Program-made: the position numbers and the translations under genes
Notes under the pieces: generated by a model
Told to the model about the DNA's origin: nothing
What the model saw: the letters and a program-made list of their open reading frames with translations, nothing else
Databases searched by the model: none
Shown: positions 31,045 to 42,843 of the stretch, piece by piece
Numbering within the stretch: position 1 is the first letter of the stretch
Layout of the letters: the number at the start of each line of letters is the position of its first letter
From: Petunia secreta
Taxonomy: Eukaryota > Streptophyta > Magnoliopsida > Solanales > Solanaceae
DNA length: 64,000 nt
Direction: 5' to 3'
Assembly (NCBI GenBank): GCA_029990175.1
Contig: JARKIP010000042.1
Location: forward strand, 4,030,001-4,094,000

Positions 31045-33280
31045 TGATGCAAGCCAATATCTCTACTAGCCAAGATCCTACCAGAGTTGTTAAACTTAAA
31101 TGTAAAATGTCTTAACTTTAGAAGCTTGCTGGCAAAGTTGCATATTAGTAAGACATAATATTTAATGATTCCCTAAACTTGGCTCTATCAGATGCACAAT
31201 AAAATTAAACATCTTAATAACCCCTAAACTAGGAACACCATTCTGCCTACTATTAATTGATACTTCTGCATATATTCTGTCATACTTAATTGTTAACTAG
31301 TTGATGTTGTAATCCTCTACATGTTTTATTCTGATCTTACTAGTTTTGTTATGCTATTGATAAGTAAATTATGGTATTAACAAGACAGATATAAGATTTT
31401 CTATAGTTAGAGATTTTTTAAAATTCTACACATATGTAAACAAAAATTAGGTTGTTGGTTTCAGTTACAATACATGCTACAGCAGAGATGATACCAGTCA
31501 AATGTAAACTCAATGGCTAGACAAAAATCAAGGTTTATAGTTTAGCAACATTATTAGTTAACCACTTTAAGTACTTAGTACTACTGGATAACTACAAACT
31601 AATGGATCAATTATAATTTATCCAAGACTTGAGATTACTAAGAGTATATATTAAAGCAGTCAACCAACTTTATTTTATGAACAACAGTCTTAACTAGGAA
31701 GAAACACCAGGTCCTAAGTTAAGGTACTGAAAAATTCATTTTAAGTTTCAGAAGCACAAGCATACTATTCCATTTCATTTTTATGTTATATCAACCATAC
31801 TTTAGAAACGATCAAGCTAGAGATGCATATTTAACTATTGTAATCATAAAAAAAAAACTCTTTTACATGACTAGAAGACAAGTTATGATGTTTCAGCATT
31901 TATCGGCCCCTACCACTAATTTGGGAGACCTAATCTAACCTATAACAGTACTGATTTCACTTACAATGGTGTTATCGAGATTTTCCAAGAAAGATAAAAA
32001 AGACTAGAAGTTTTTATCTACTTTTAATGGCTTATTCTTTTTAAAATAATGATAAGCAGCCATCTCCAAGAGAATAAAGTACTATTTTATCTAACAAATC
32101 ATCTATAGAGATTTATATTTTAACAAACAAATACACTTAACTTAACACTTTGTTACTGGAAACAACTCAAGAACATCAGCAGAACCACAACAATATAGTT
32201 TTAAGTGCTGAATACAATCAATCTTAAGCTTTACTAGTTAGAGAAAAAGAAGTCTTAAACCACTCTCAAGATGGCGGTCACTCTCAGATTATGTGAACAA
32301 ATGTAAAGTTACAAATAGAGAGAGGAAATGGTTTAGTACAATACTCAAACTCAAACTAAACAAAATAATAGAACAACAATTGCATAGTTAAATAAGTGTA
32401 CACAATTGAGGGATAAATTCAGAAAGAATCATGGCAGCTAGTTTGAGACAGTTTAACATAGTTCGATTAATAATGTTAACACCAATCGTACATGTTAATC
32501 AATTTAAAGTCCCATTTACTGTAAATGTAATTACATTGCATATTGAACGATTATGATAAAAAATTATAGTGCAGAATATTACCTTCAGCACGCCTATAAC
32601 ATGAGTGCCCCGGTGGATTAAATATTTTCTATCAACTTCCTCTGCAACAATTTAAAGTTCCATGTAAGAGTTAGAATGATGGATGAACCTATTTCTTACA
32701 AATAATAATGAAGAGAGTTCAAATATAATTTAAGAGAGAAAATGAAAATGGGAACTGGTTGCGGAAGGTTAAGCGAGAATGCAGTAGTTGAGTTCCAAAT
32801 TTTTTCAACATATTTACCAATCTATCACACCCCATCTCTAATTTAAGTAATAGATTTAACTAAATCACACCCCCACTAACATATTTAACTAAATGAATCA
32901 CCCACACCCACACCCACACAAACACACACAAAAACGAATTTAACTAAAGCATACACACACACACACGAGAACAGATTTAAGCAAAATTGAAAGTAGGAGC
33001 AGCAGGTGGCGAAAAATATAGCTCAAATCTAAGATATACCTGTAAGAATAGAAGGTCTTTTAAGATCCCAAAATTAATAGAGAAGTAGGAGCAGCAGGCG
33101 GAGAAAGTGGCGGAGGAAAGCGGCGGAAGAAAGTGGCAGAGGAAAGTGGAGCTATGGCGGAGGAAAGTGGAGCTGTGGCGGAGGAAAATAGGCAGACATG
33201 GTTTAGGTGTTAAAGTGGCAAAAGAAAACCCTTATTTCATTCATATCATAATTGGAAATATTTAATTTATATTTAGCTAC
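31045..33280. other. CACTA interior without clear coding sequence
   Basis: AT-rich. A short minus-strand stretch at 32582-32642 is bounded by TTGCAG and GTAATA and could be a small exon of the CACTA gene. CA-rich low-complexity runs occur at 32885-32965, and GGCGGAGGAAAG repeats at 33090-33190. Nothing else was recognised. Confidence 0.5.
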
Positions 33281-33660
33281 AGTTATAACGACAGAACCTA
33301 TTCTGTAGCTACACTTAACTTTAAATTATAATTTTTTAAAATTTTAATGACAGAATTGTCCGTAGCAATAATTATAAAATTATAAAATTAGACCAAATAG
33401 TTTTGGCAACGGCCTTTCCGTAGCTATATCTGTCGCTAAATTATATAATTTTGGCGCTTAGATTTCTCTGCAAAATTTTTAGCTAAAGTCAAGGTGCCAA
33501 CATTTAGCGCCACTTCTTAGCAACAGATTTTTTAATCTGTCACTAATCTGTCGCTATTTTATTTGTTTGGTTATGTTGCAACAGAATCTTAATTCTGTAG
33601 TTACTCGGTAGGTAATTAGCGACAGATTAAACTATGTCGCTAAAATCCGTCGGCAAAAGC
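33280..33660. repeat. CACTA right subterminal repeats
   Basis: Clustered CTGTCGCTA / TAGCGACAG words in both orientations, mirroring 28430-28935. Confidence 0.8.
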
Positions 33661-33680
33661 TGATTTTTTTTGTAGTGTTT

Positions 33681-33955
33681 GTGCTTATTGCACCAGAGCT
33701 ACAAGTCTTGGCTATAACCAAGACTTGTAGAGAATTTGTCTGCAAGTACCCCACTGCAACAGGTCTGTAAGTCTTGGCTTTAGGGAAGAACTGTCTACAA
33801 GAACCCCATTGCATCAGAGCTGCAAGTCTTGGCTATAGCCCCTCATTGCAATAGGGTTGAAAGTCTTGGAAATAGGCAATAACTTTGTACAAGCCTCCAA
33901 TTGCACCAGAGCTTAAACTATTGTCAATAAGCCAAGACTTTTCCAGAATTGATAG
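33681..33955 (+). repeat. MULE A subterminal array, continued after the CACTA
   Basis: GTGCTTATTGCACCAGAGCT resumes the unit cut at 28399; further degenerate units follow to about 33955. Confidence 0.8.
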
Positions 33956-34162
33956 ATTTTATTTTTTTATGTACGTGCATATTACAATTACTGTAATCAA
34001 TCTAATGTCATGTGTTTTTTGATTATTATGAATAAAAATCATATCTCGTTTGGTTTATATAGAATTTTAACCAAAGTTAAGCATAATATAAATGAAATTA
34101 TAAAAAAATTAATCAAATTGTTAGTAAAATTCAAAATAGCAATTTGAAGAAATCTTACAGTG

Positions 34163-34640
34163 AACTTTTGTTTGAACGGAGCAATCTCTGAAAGGAATGG
34201 GTCTTTAGGGTTGCCGTGATCGCGTGAATAGTGAAAGGAAGGGGATGGACTGTGCGCGTATTTTTATAAGTTTATAGGGGTATTTTGGTCCGAAAAAAGT
34301 TTCATTAAACTAATGAGGGCATTTTTGCTAAACATCTGTTAGTGAGGGCAATTTGGCAAACCATTGCTTCCGGTAGCATATTTTTGCAATTCACCCCTAG
34401 AATATGTGAAGAGGGCTGAATTGCAAAAATATGACATGGGAAGCAATGGTTTTCCAAAATGCCCTCAATAACAATGGCTTAGCAAAACTGCCCTCTATTA
34501 GTTTAATGAAACTTATTCCGGACGAAAAATACCCCCTCACAACTAATAAAAAGACCCACACTATCTTTCCCTTCCTTTTCTCCATTCAAACAATCTCTAA
34601 ACCCTAAAAACCTGAAACTTTTATAGATTCCTCCATTGAA
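34163..34640. repeat. Large inverted repeat: abutting ends of MULE A and MULE B
   Basis: The left arm (about 34163-34398) and the complement of the right arm (34412 to about 34640) are closely similar over more than 200 bp, including GAATTGCAAAAATATG, GGAAGCAATGGTTT, ATTAGTTTAATGAAACTT and the AAAATACCCC region. Only 13 bases (34399-34411) separate them. The outward ends of both arms face the centre, so two element ends meet head to head. Confidence 0.85.
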
Positions 34641-34734
34641 ACGAAGATTCAAGCTTAGATTACTTCAAATTCCTACTCTCTTACATTCATTTGGATAACC
34701 TTGTTGAAAATCTATTAAAATAGGCATCTTACAT

Positions 34735-35350
34735 AGACTTCTTGGGAATGGGCACCTTACACAGACGTCTTGGCAATTGCGAAAATTGTAAGCCTTGTTG
34801 CAATGGGCAACTTGTCTCTGCAAGTCTTGGCTATGCAAAGAGTTTAAGCTTTGGTGCAATGACATCTTACACAGACTTCCCTGGCAATTGCCAAGACTTC
34901 AAGCTTTATTATAGTGGCCAACTTGCAAAATAAAGTCTCTGCAAATCTTGGCTATTGCCAAGAATTTAAGCTCTGATGCAATGGGCATCTTACAAAGACT
35001 TCTTGGCAATTGCCAAGACTTCAAATTCTGTTGTAGTGGCCAATACGCAAAGAAAGTCTCTTGCAAGTCTTGGCTATTACCAAGAGTTCAAGCTCTGGTG
35101 CAATGGGCGTCTTGCACAGACTTCTTGGCAATTGCCAAAACTTCAAGTCCTGTTGCAGTGGGTAATTTGCAAAGAAAGTCTCTTCAAGTCTTGGCTATTG
35201 CCAAGAGTTTAAGCTCTGGTGCAATGGGCACCTTACACAGACTTCTTGGCAATTGCCAAGACTTCAAGCCTTATTACAGAGGGTAATTTGCGAGAAAGTC
35301 TCCGCAAGTCTTGGTTATTGCCAAGAGTTCAAGCTCTGGTGCAATGGGCG
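34735..35350 (-). repeat. MULE B subterminal tandem array, about 121-bp unit with a 16-bp perfect palindrome
   Basis: Copies of CTTGGCAATTGCCAAG, a perfect palindrome, occur near 34881 (one mismatch), 35002, 35124 (one change) and 35246. Alternating CTTGGCTATTGCCAAGAG forms a second imperfect palindrome in each unit. The complement of the unit is the unit of MULE A. Degenerate copies continue to about 35790. Confidence 0.85.
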
Positions 35351-35790
35351 CCTTAACAAAGAAAAATAAGAATAAGATTCAATGAAAGTTACGAACATCG
35401 TCATTGAAGGTCAACTTACCACTGGACAAATCAAGAAACCAACTTCTTTTATCAATGGTAACACCACCTAAGTGATGTTACCAAATTCTCCGCAGTATTT
35501 TGCAATAGCCAACATTTTAAGGTTGGGTGGAAGGAGGCAACTTGTATAGGAAGTCTCTAAAAGTATTGGCATTTTTCAAGACTTTACGATCAAGTGCAAT
35601 AGGCAACCTGCATAGAAAGTCTCTATAAGTATTGGCAATAGTCAAGACTTTAAAGTGTATGCAATAGGCAACTTGCAGAGAAAGCCTATTGCCAAGACTT
35701 TAATCTCTGTGCAATAGAGGCTACTTGCAGAGAAAGTCTCTGTATTAATGAAAAATAGCCAAGATTTTAAGGTCTATGCAATGAGCAACA

Positions 35791-36180
35791 ACAATATCTA
35801 ATTACTATTGCCAATAAGAACCTTAAAATCATCTTAATCAAGCATAAGAAGTAAAAAAAATTGCAGGAACGTCAAATTTAATTCAACGAATATCAATCAA
35901 CAGAAAAAACTTACAGATAAGTGTATAGATAATAATTACCAAAAAGAAATACAGAAAAAAATAAATACAAATAAATGATTAGACAAAATAAAAATTACAT
36001 TATAACACAAATTAAAGAAAAATAATAAAATAAATAAAGTTTTTACAGATTTCCTAAATCTCTCTAGAACACAAAGTAAAAAGAAGGAAAGGAAAGAGGA
36101 AGGAGAGAAGGAAATGAAGGAGGAGAGAGAGAAGAAGACTGTTCCATGTGAGTTGGGTTTAGGTAGGGGCATAATAGTCC
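35791..36180. other. AT-rich and GA-rich interior of MULE B
   Basis: No gene. A purine-rich run (AAGGAAAGGAAAGAGG-like) near 36085-36140 mirrors the CT repeat of MULE A. Confidence 0.6.
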
Positions 36181-36376
36181 TTTCGCATAGTGAGGGATGA
36201 TGTGAAGGGTATTTACTTAAAACATTTGAAAGTGGGGGCAAATTGGTAAGACCAGTGCTTATGAAGGGCACTCCATGAAATTTTTTGTATGAGGAGAGGG
36301 TGAGAGAGGGTGGGCCTACAGTCGGAGAAGAGAGGGAAATTCAGTAAAAATTTCACACATAAGCCACTTTTGCTTG

Positions 36377-36690
36377 TGGACTTTGGTTTGAGGCCACTTT
36401 TTTTATTAGTTTTGACTAAGAGGCCACTTTTTGGAACTTCAATCCTCGTGGGCTGAACTTCATACCACAAGGGTTGAAGTTCAACTTCAGCCAACACAAG
36501 GGTTGAAGTTTATGCATCTATGCCTAAAAGTTCAATTCTTGTAGGCTGAAGCTGAACCATACCTTAGGCATGAAGTTCATCCCACAAGGTTAGAACTTCA
36601 GCACAGAAGGATTGAAGCTCCAAAAAAGTGGCTTCTCAAGCAAAACCAATAAAAAAGTGGCCTCAAACCAAAGACCACTAGTAAAAATGA
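36377..36690. mobile_element. Small inverted-repeat element
   Basis: The left arm TTTGGTTTGAGGCCACTTTT and the right arm AAAGTGGCCTCAAACCAAAG are inverted over about 70 bp, including AAGAGGCCACTTTTTGGA against TCCAAAAAAGTGGCTTCTC. The loop holds repeated GGTTGAAGTTCA/TGAACTTCA-like words. Superfamily not assigned. Confidence 0.7.
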
Positions 36691-37117
36691 TTATCCGTGC
36701 ACTTTGCCCGGACCTATCAAACCTAAATTGATTATCTATATCTACCAATTTTAAACTTCATATATATTTGGACCAAAATAATCACCCACCCTACCCAAAT
36801 TAGTTATTATTCGTAGATCCTATTTCAATTAAGGTTTCTTTCATGGGCTACCCACCTCCTACAAACACCCGCACCAACCCCAACCCCAACCCACCCCCAT
36901 CCCTCCTACCCCTATCTCCCAATTTTCTTACCCAAACCAAATCCCTACCCACCTTTTACCCCATACACACCTCACCTTCTCACCTTTATTTTTAGATTAA
37001 AATGCCACCCAACCCTGCCCCAACCTCCTACCATACCCCCCAACTACCCCTCACCTTGACCTCCTCCCTTCCACCTGTCCAACTTCAACCACCCCCTCTA
37101 AACCCACCCCAACCCTC
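36691..37117. other. C-rich, low-complexity spacer
   Basis: From about 36845 the plus strand is dominated by CCCCAACC/CACCC words. The 60-residue Pro-rich frame at 37002 is a consequence of that composition. Confidence 0.7.
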
Positions 37118-37784
37118 TGACACGACCCGAAATCCGGATAGACCGAGCGGGCACCCGACATCCTCCCATAGACTCGTCGGGTGAACCCTTACATATTAAA
37201 TTAGGAAACATAAATATAATAATTCATAAATAAGGACAAGAGTTAGAAAAAAAAATACAGACATATTGATACCTCTAAATTGTACAAAAGAAAATACAGC
37301 TGACTACCCAACATACTAGGTTTAGGGCTATCCAGACTAGACATCTAAGAGTAGGAAAGAAGATGAATACCTCCTGAAGGGAGCAAAATGCAACTGAAAT
37401 AATAAACATAAAACGGGTGGCCATCCGGAATAAAAGCTGGCTCACCCTGACAGCTGAAGTCGTCTTCGCTCCGGAACAACGTGGCGAACTCAATCCTTGA
37501 GCGAACCTGCCGAAACGAACTAGATAGACAAGAAACAAACAACAAACAAGGGTGAGTCAAAAAGACTCAATAAGTGGGGCAGACTAGCCATCTCAAAGAA
37601 TAGGGTAGCTAGCCACGGAGAAGAAAAACAAGTAAACCAAATCCATTTTATTAAAACAAATAAAAGGCAGAGCTAGATAATAACTGGAAACACGTATGGA
37701 ACCTTAATCAACCAGGACATAAGGTAGACAGAACATATAGGTTTTTGAGTATCCCGAACATATTAACAATAAGAAATACATATT

Positions 37785-37910
37785 GTTGCGGCGTGCAACC
37801 CCATCCATATATTTATATTATTTCGTGCAACCCTATCCGTATTTTATGTTGTTGCGGTGTGCAACCCGATCCATATATTTATATTGTCGCGACGTGCAAC
37901 CCAGGATACG
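37785..37910 (+). repeat. Short tandem array in L1 (about 42-bp unit)
   Basis: CGTGCAACCC...ATCCATATATTTATATT recurs about four times. Related copies are at 44800-44885 and 61335-61385 in the other LTRs. Confidence 0.7.
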
Positions 37911-38077
37911 AGCCAGAAATATATAGGCAAACTGAAATATGTCCACAACATAATATATATACCGCATACATAAAACACAGTACAATAGTCACACACTAGT
38001 CAGTATGCGGTGCAATGAGATGGGATGAATGCGATATGATGCAATGCAGTCACATGTGCCTGATACCTGCACAGGCT

Positions 38078-38490
38078 CGGGACTCTCATCGATTATGGGG
38101 AAGTATATGCAATAATGAACCTTCACCAGCTCGGGACTCTTATCGATTACCGAAAAGTAAATGCAATAATGACCCTTCACTGGTGTGGGACTCTCATCAC
38201 CAACCGGGAAGTATATGCAATAATGACCCTTCACCGGTGCGGGACTCTCATCGCCTATCGGGAAGTATATGCAATAATGACCCTTCACCGGTTCGGGACT
38301 CTCATTGATTACTGGGAAGTATATGCAATAATGACCATTCACCAGTGCGGGACTCTCATCGATTACCGGAAAATATATGCAATAATGACCCTTCACCGGC
38401 TCGGGACTCTCATCGATTACCGGGAAATATATGCAATAATGACCTTTCACCAGCTCGAGACTCTCATCAATTATCGGGAAGTATATGCAA
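38078..38490 (+). repeat. 54-bp tandem array in L1, eight copies
   Basis: CGGGACTCTCATCGATTACC-like starts at 38078, 38132, 38186, 38240, 38294, 38348, 38402 and 38456, exactly 54 bp apart. Because 54 is divisible by three, long open frames run through it on both strands (an 18-residue repeat). These are not genes. Confidence 0.95.
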
Positions 38491-39770
38491 TGCTCAAAAC
38501 CAGAGTACAATGCTCATATGCTCAATGCAATACCAACAACAGGACAGAACATAAAATATACAATGTTAATTCAAAGCTAAGGCATAATGAGTACGCCTAT
38601 CGGCAAATACACACGTAAAGAACACGTGGTAGAATATCCACAAGGCCAAGAGCCTCCAAGGAAATGGATATAAACACTTACCTCGTTTCACTACCACTCC
38701 ACAACCGCTTTGTCCTTTGGATTGATTGTCAAACGATCCTGCTTATTCATTAAGCAGAAAATATATCAAATTAGGCTAAAGGCTTCATTCCCTACATCTT
38801 AGGGCAATCCGGTTAAGAACCTGATATCCTATTCACATACGCAATATGCAGGCCAAGCCTATGTATAGAGTTCATAACCAAACCCTAAATAAATTATATT
38901 TATAGTTTGCCCATAACTCACTGAGTACGAATATACAATCAATTCCATTATCGGGATCCAATTGACCCTTTAAACTATTAATTGAACTTATTAAAACAAT
39001 GTCTAATATCCCAATTTTTACCGTTAAAATATATTCAAACATACGTAATAGACTCAAGTAATGAATTAACATCATTACCTGGGTGTTTCGGGGTAAAAAT
39101 TCTATCTTTTTTCCGGCTATTGTCTCATTTTCTGGCATTTTTTTCTTCCTCCCCGTCATTTGATTTTCTTTCTGTTCATATTGTTCAAGTCTCTCTGTTT
39201 CTATATACTATATTTCGTAAGCTAAGGACGCACCGCCTTATTTCTTTCTTTCTTTCTGTCTTTTATTTTATTTTGTTTTCTTTTCTTTTCGCGATGAAAA
39301 TTAAAATGGGACTCTACAAAATTCGAAATGATACCGAATTTCTCAAGTAAGTTATACGAAATATATGTAACACACTTGGTAAGGCGGATCTCAAATCGGA
39401 CTCCTGAAAATCAATATGCAAATTAAATGGAAAAAGGTCAAATTATTTAACTTTCGGCATTTTAGCGGAAACTAGCCGAACAACTTCGAAATTCACTTTT
39501 GAAAGTTCCCAAAAGTCACAAATAATCATACGAACCTAACGGCGCTTTCGGATTTCGAATCAGAGCTCATTCGCCAAAACTGAGCTCGAAAATCTCTTTT
39601 TAATATTTATCGACAATAAAAACTGAAACCTTCTTCCGATGCCTACCAAACGAGGTCTGATTTAGCTCAAATTTTACCGATAAGTGCCAATGGACCTTAC
39701 GAAGATTTTAAAATTATTGGCACGTAAATTAGAGTCCTATCTCCCAAAACGACTGACAGAGGTCGTTTCA

Positions 39771-39781
39771 TTCTCCTCTAC
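39771..39781 (-). other. Polypurine tract of copy 1
   Basis: Minus-strand GTAGAGGAGAA lies directly before the 3' LTR. Confidence 0.6.
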
Positions 39782-41179
39782 TTAGACTCTCGTTCGTCCT
39801 CGAACGACCCTAAGTCTAAAGAAAAATTCGCATAGATAACAAGAGAACTTGCACGACCTTCATAAGCTACTCCACGGGCATTATCTCCTGATTACAGGAT
39901 CAGAATTATAACACGCATATCCTACTTTTGGATAAAATATATCTGGATAATATGATAACACCATTGCTCGGCTTATTCTGAATAAGCTGATCCTTCCTCG
40001 ATCACGAGAAGAGAGTTCTATATTTTCGAAACAAAGATACACGGATCTTTGAATGGGTTAACATGATTCCACCGACGAATCACCTCCTCGATATGCTTTT
40101 CGATATAGAATAGGTCGATGAAACTAAGAATTAGGTTACGCTTGTGCAACGCCATAGAGATTTAATATTTATATTCAGTATCGGAGGAAGACTCCTCCAC
40201 TTAGAGCATCAGCTCATACAGCTAAGCTGAATAAAAATAGGCATCCTCACAGGGTCTACTGGATTAAGGAAAACTTAGCTAAAACAGAATGCGGCTCTGA
40301 CTTGAGCTACCAAATTATCCTCTCGAGTTTCCAAACAGCTGTAACTCTCGAGTTCACAACTCCATACCTTTGCCATAAGCACTACCGCCTGATGGATCAA
40401 CTTTGGGGTCAAATAACGCTTCTCATTAGCCTTAGTAGCCTTGAAAAACAATAATGTGCTTACTAGGCTATCTTGACATGCACTCTGGCTTGACATCACA
40501 AGTGGCTACTAACCGCCCAAGCTCACTAGTGCTGGAAGAAGAAGAGATGGCAATGGACTGAGGATAGAAATAATTAGAGCTTCGGGAAGCTCATCTTCTA
40601 ATTTGCTTGGCTACCAGAGCTAGACTACTTTTGAGTCATGCTAGCCAAGGAATCGCAATTGAAGGAATAGATATTAAATGAGCTTTATGGAATAATATTC
40701 ATGCCAATTTAATTCTCCTATAAGAGGGAAACTCCAAAAATTTACCAAAAAACCTTTTATAACTAAGACAAGCTCGTAGAATAACATGACTCTACTAGCG
40801 TCTCTAACCAAGAGGAGATACGTAGATCGAATTTTACTAATCACTTTTACACCGGAAGAAACAATGACACTTTTTGATGGCGATGAATTAGAATCCCATC
40901 ATCCAACAACGCGGAATTCCGAGAAGAGGGAAAAACTAATTTGACATAATAATAGAAGGTGGCACGATAAGATACCAAGCAGACACTACTGACACTCATT
41001 GTCAAATCTCTCATATTTAAACTAGATAAATTATTAGGGTCTCACAAATGCCAGGAATAAATCATACCAGAAGCTCGCCCCTCTACCGCAACCGATTCTT
41101 ATTAGAAACAATATCCAAAAAAACTATGGAAACATGATATGACAAACCATTTCCAGATCAATCGGAAGAATCAGATCTG

Positions 41180-42520
41180 ACTCACATATAAGGGAAGAAG
41201 AAATACATGGGTCTACTACATCGGATGCCTCAGCATCCTGCCAGACTGGCAGTTCATAGAACTGCCTCTGCAGCTAAGCTAAGCCACTACCCTGATAATC
41301 ACCTTCTGAAGAACCATTGCCACTACGCTCTCATTCTCTACTGGATGGTGGCATTTCTCTGGCTGATTAAGATCTAAATGAAATCCTCTGCGACTGTACA
41401 GGTGCTTGATGACGAGAGAAAGGACGACAGCCTACTTGCCAGAGTAAGAAAAAACTCCTCAAAGGATAACCAGATTCATGATAGTGATAACACCCTTTTC
41501 GCTAGAAATGGAAACTGGACAGATTATTAATAGTTATAAAGAGAAAACTGAGTCTATCTTGATGAAATACTAGTGCACTTTAAGAATTACGCTCTACAAG
41601 CTGAGATAACCTGGCAAGTAACCTCCCAAAATAATCAGAACTCTTACCTCTAAATGAGGTACCATGGTTGCCCACTAGGGCCACGAGATCTCTTGCTCTC
41701 CCGATCTAACTCTTCCCGCTCTAACTTATGGTATTCCTCGTACCTTCGAGCAATATCAACAACAACATCAAATGAAATCTCGACCTCAATCTCTTGAGCC
41801 ATCTAAGATCTCAAGGAAAAAGAAAGGCCATCAATAAATCTTTAATCTCTCGAAAGGCTCATGGAATAGTTCTAATGCATATCCAGCCATTCTATAGAAT
41901 TCAATCTCATATTTTGAAATCAACAGGCTAACTGATAGACTACCCTGTCTAATCCACTCAAACTGTCGACACTCTTCATCTCACTCGCTACTCGAAAGGA
42001 ACTTTTCCATGAATCTAGAAGAAAAATCGAACCAAGTTAGTTAATAAGAGAGCGATCCACCAATTCAAGGCTGGACCACTGAAACTGGAAAGCAGAATAA
42101 TTAACACCATACCGCTCGATATAATCAAGAGCCTGAAGGATACGCTGACATCATTTTATTTTAAAAAGAATCACGAGGTTTATCTGATGCATTGCTTAAT
42201 AATATCGGAAGGTTCAACCGCGTAAAATAATGCAACCTCTTTAAGAACTCGGACCGAACTGTTACCTCGGCTGGCTAACCAGCCGGAACAATTGGTGGCA
42301 CAACACATGCTGCCTCTGGAACATAATTTACTAGAGCAACATCAAGAACTGGAACAAGAGCTCTCTAAGTCCGAACATCTGCATATGCGGCGACCTGATA
42401 AGCTGCCTAGCGAATAATAGGTTCTTGCGATATCTGTGTTGCCAAACTTCTCGTAAAAGCTTCGTAGGGAGCCAAGGGAACCACAAGGCCCTTCTTCCTT
42501 GCCCATCACAAGCTCGTATA
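41180..42520 (-). pseudogene. gag: gag remnant of copy 1
   Basis: Minus-strand fragments across several frames resemble the Gag of solanaceous Del/Tekay-type elements: a variable Pro/Ala-rich start with VVPLAP-like sequence, a capsid block, and near 41660-41800 a segment of the type ARRYEEYHKLEREE followed by KRSRGPSG-like residues. Multiple stops and frame changes prevent translation. It aligns by position with the remnant at 59050-60340 in copy 2. No protease or pol follows. Confidence 0.55.
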
Positions 42521-42827
42521 GCTGGGACCTCCGTAACTAGATCGTAAGCACGATAAAAAACTCTCAGGGCTTTGTCAGTGCTAGCCCTAGGCTAGACTGC
42601 TTCGTCTTGAACTCATACCATTTGCTGATTTGTCACACGAGGTTTCACAATTACCACGAAGGAATTAGCGAAAATACTTTTGCATCCTAGACCGACGCAC
42701 GATCAGAAAAGAAGGAAGTGAAACTTCCTAAATGCCATCATAGCCTCTCATAGATAAGTACGGACGTCTACGTACCTATCAGCGAGACTCTAGTAGACAC
42801 TATCTTAGTCTGGATAGACTCTAAACT

Positions 42828-42842
42828 GGGCTCTGATACCAA
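42828..42842 (-). other. Primer-binding site of copy 1
   Basis: Minus-strand TTGGTATCAGAGCCC, complementary to the 3' end of initiator tRNA-Met, one base from the LTR end. Confidence 0.9.
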
Positions 42843-42843
42843 C

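Larger units (their letters stand above)
28400..33677 (-). mobile_element. CACTA (En/Spm-type) element, internally deleted, 5278 bp
   Basis: Starts CACTACAAAAAA and ends TTTTTTTTGTAGTG, the terminal inverted repeat of CACTA elements, with TTT on both sides. Subterminal regions (28430-28930 and 33280-33660) are crowded with GTCGCTAAA, CTGTCGC and complementary words. Coding remnants on the minus strand combine a transposase-associated domain with a second En/Spm-family domain and lack the TNP2 catalytic part. It sits inside the MULE A tandem array. Confidence 0.92.
25517..34398. mobile_element. MULE A: Mutator-like element with captured gene fragment and nested CACTA
   Basis: The left terminal region (from about 25517, CAAAAAATTTCACC) and right terminal region (ending 34398, complement AGGGGTGAATTGCAAAAATA) are distantly similar inverted ends about 130-235 bp long, rich in GCCCTC and ACCCCC words. 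Inside are a gene fragment (26380-26990), a mudrA N-terminal remnant on the minus strand, a subterminal tandem array, and a 5.3-kb CACTA. Without the CACTA the element is about 3.6 kb. The mudrA remnant supports the MULE assignment. No 9-bp duplication could be confirmed. Confidence 0.6.
34412..36287. mobile_element. MULE B: short non-autonomous relative of MULE A in opposite orientation
   Basis: Its left end matches the right end of MULE A and its right end (complement CAAAAAATTTCATGGAGTGC) matches the left end of MULE A at 25517. Its tandem array is the complement of the array in MULE A. About 1.9 kb, no coding sequence. The frames at 34742-35286 are translations of the array. Confidence 0.6.
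37118..39770 (-). repeat. LTR L1 (3' LTR of copy 1), 2653 bp
   Basis: On the plus strand it runs TGACACGACCC ... GGTCGTTTCA, that is TG...CA on the minus strand as well. It shares long stretches with 42844-43417, 44144-46851 and 60653-63415. It contains a GTGCAACCC-type short array at about 37785-37910 and a 54-bp array at 38078-38490. Confidence 0.85.

Noticed and set aside
34742..35286. ORFs of 63-112 residues in the MULE B array
   Set aside because: Array translations with repeated QDFKxxxxG-like peptides in more than one frame.
34735..35350. CRISPR-like regular palindromic repeats
   Set aside because: The unit is about 121 bp with no distinct spacer, in a plant transposon. It is a subterminal tandem array.
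37002..37184. Pro-rich 60-residue ORF
   Set aside because: Results from C-rich low-complexity DNA and runs into the LTR L1 start at 37118.
37275..37560. Overlapping minus frames near the start of each long LTR (also 43035-43287 and 60879-61094)
   Set aside because: Shared because the LTRs are homologous. Two frames are open at once and substitutions do not look coding.
37989..38618. Repeat-peptide ORFs of 97-173 residues on both strands
   Set aside because: They translate a 54-bp tandem array (18 codons). Open frames in several phases on both strands show absence of stops in the unit, not coding.
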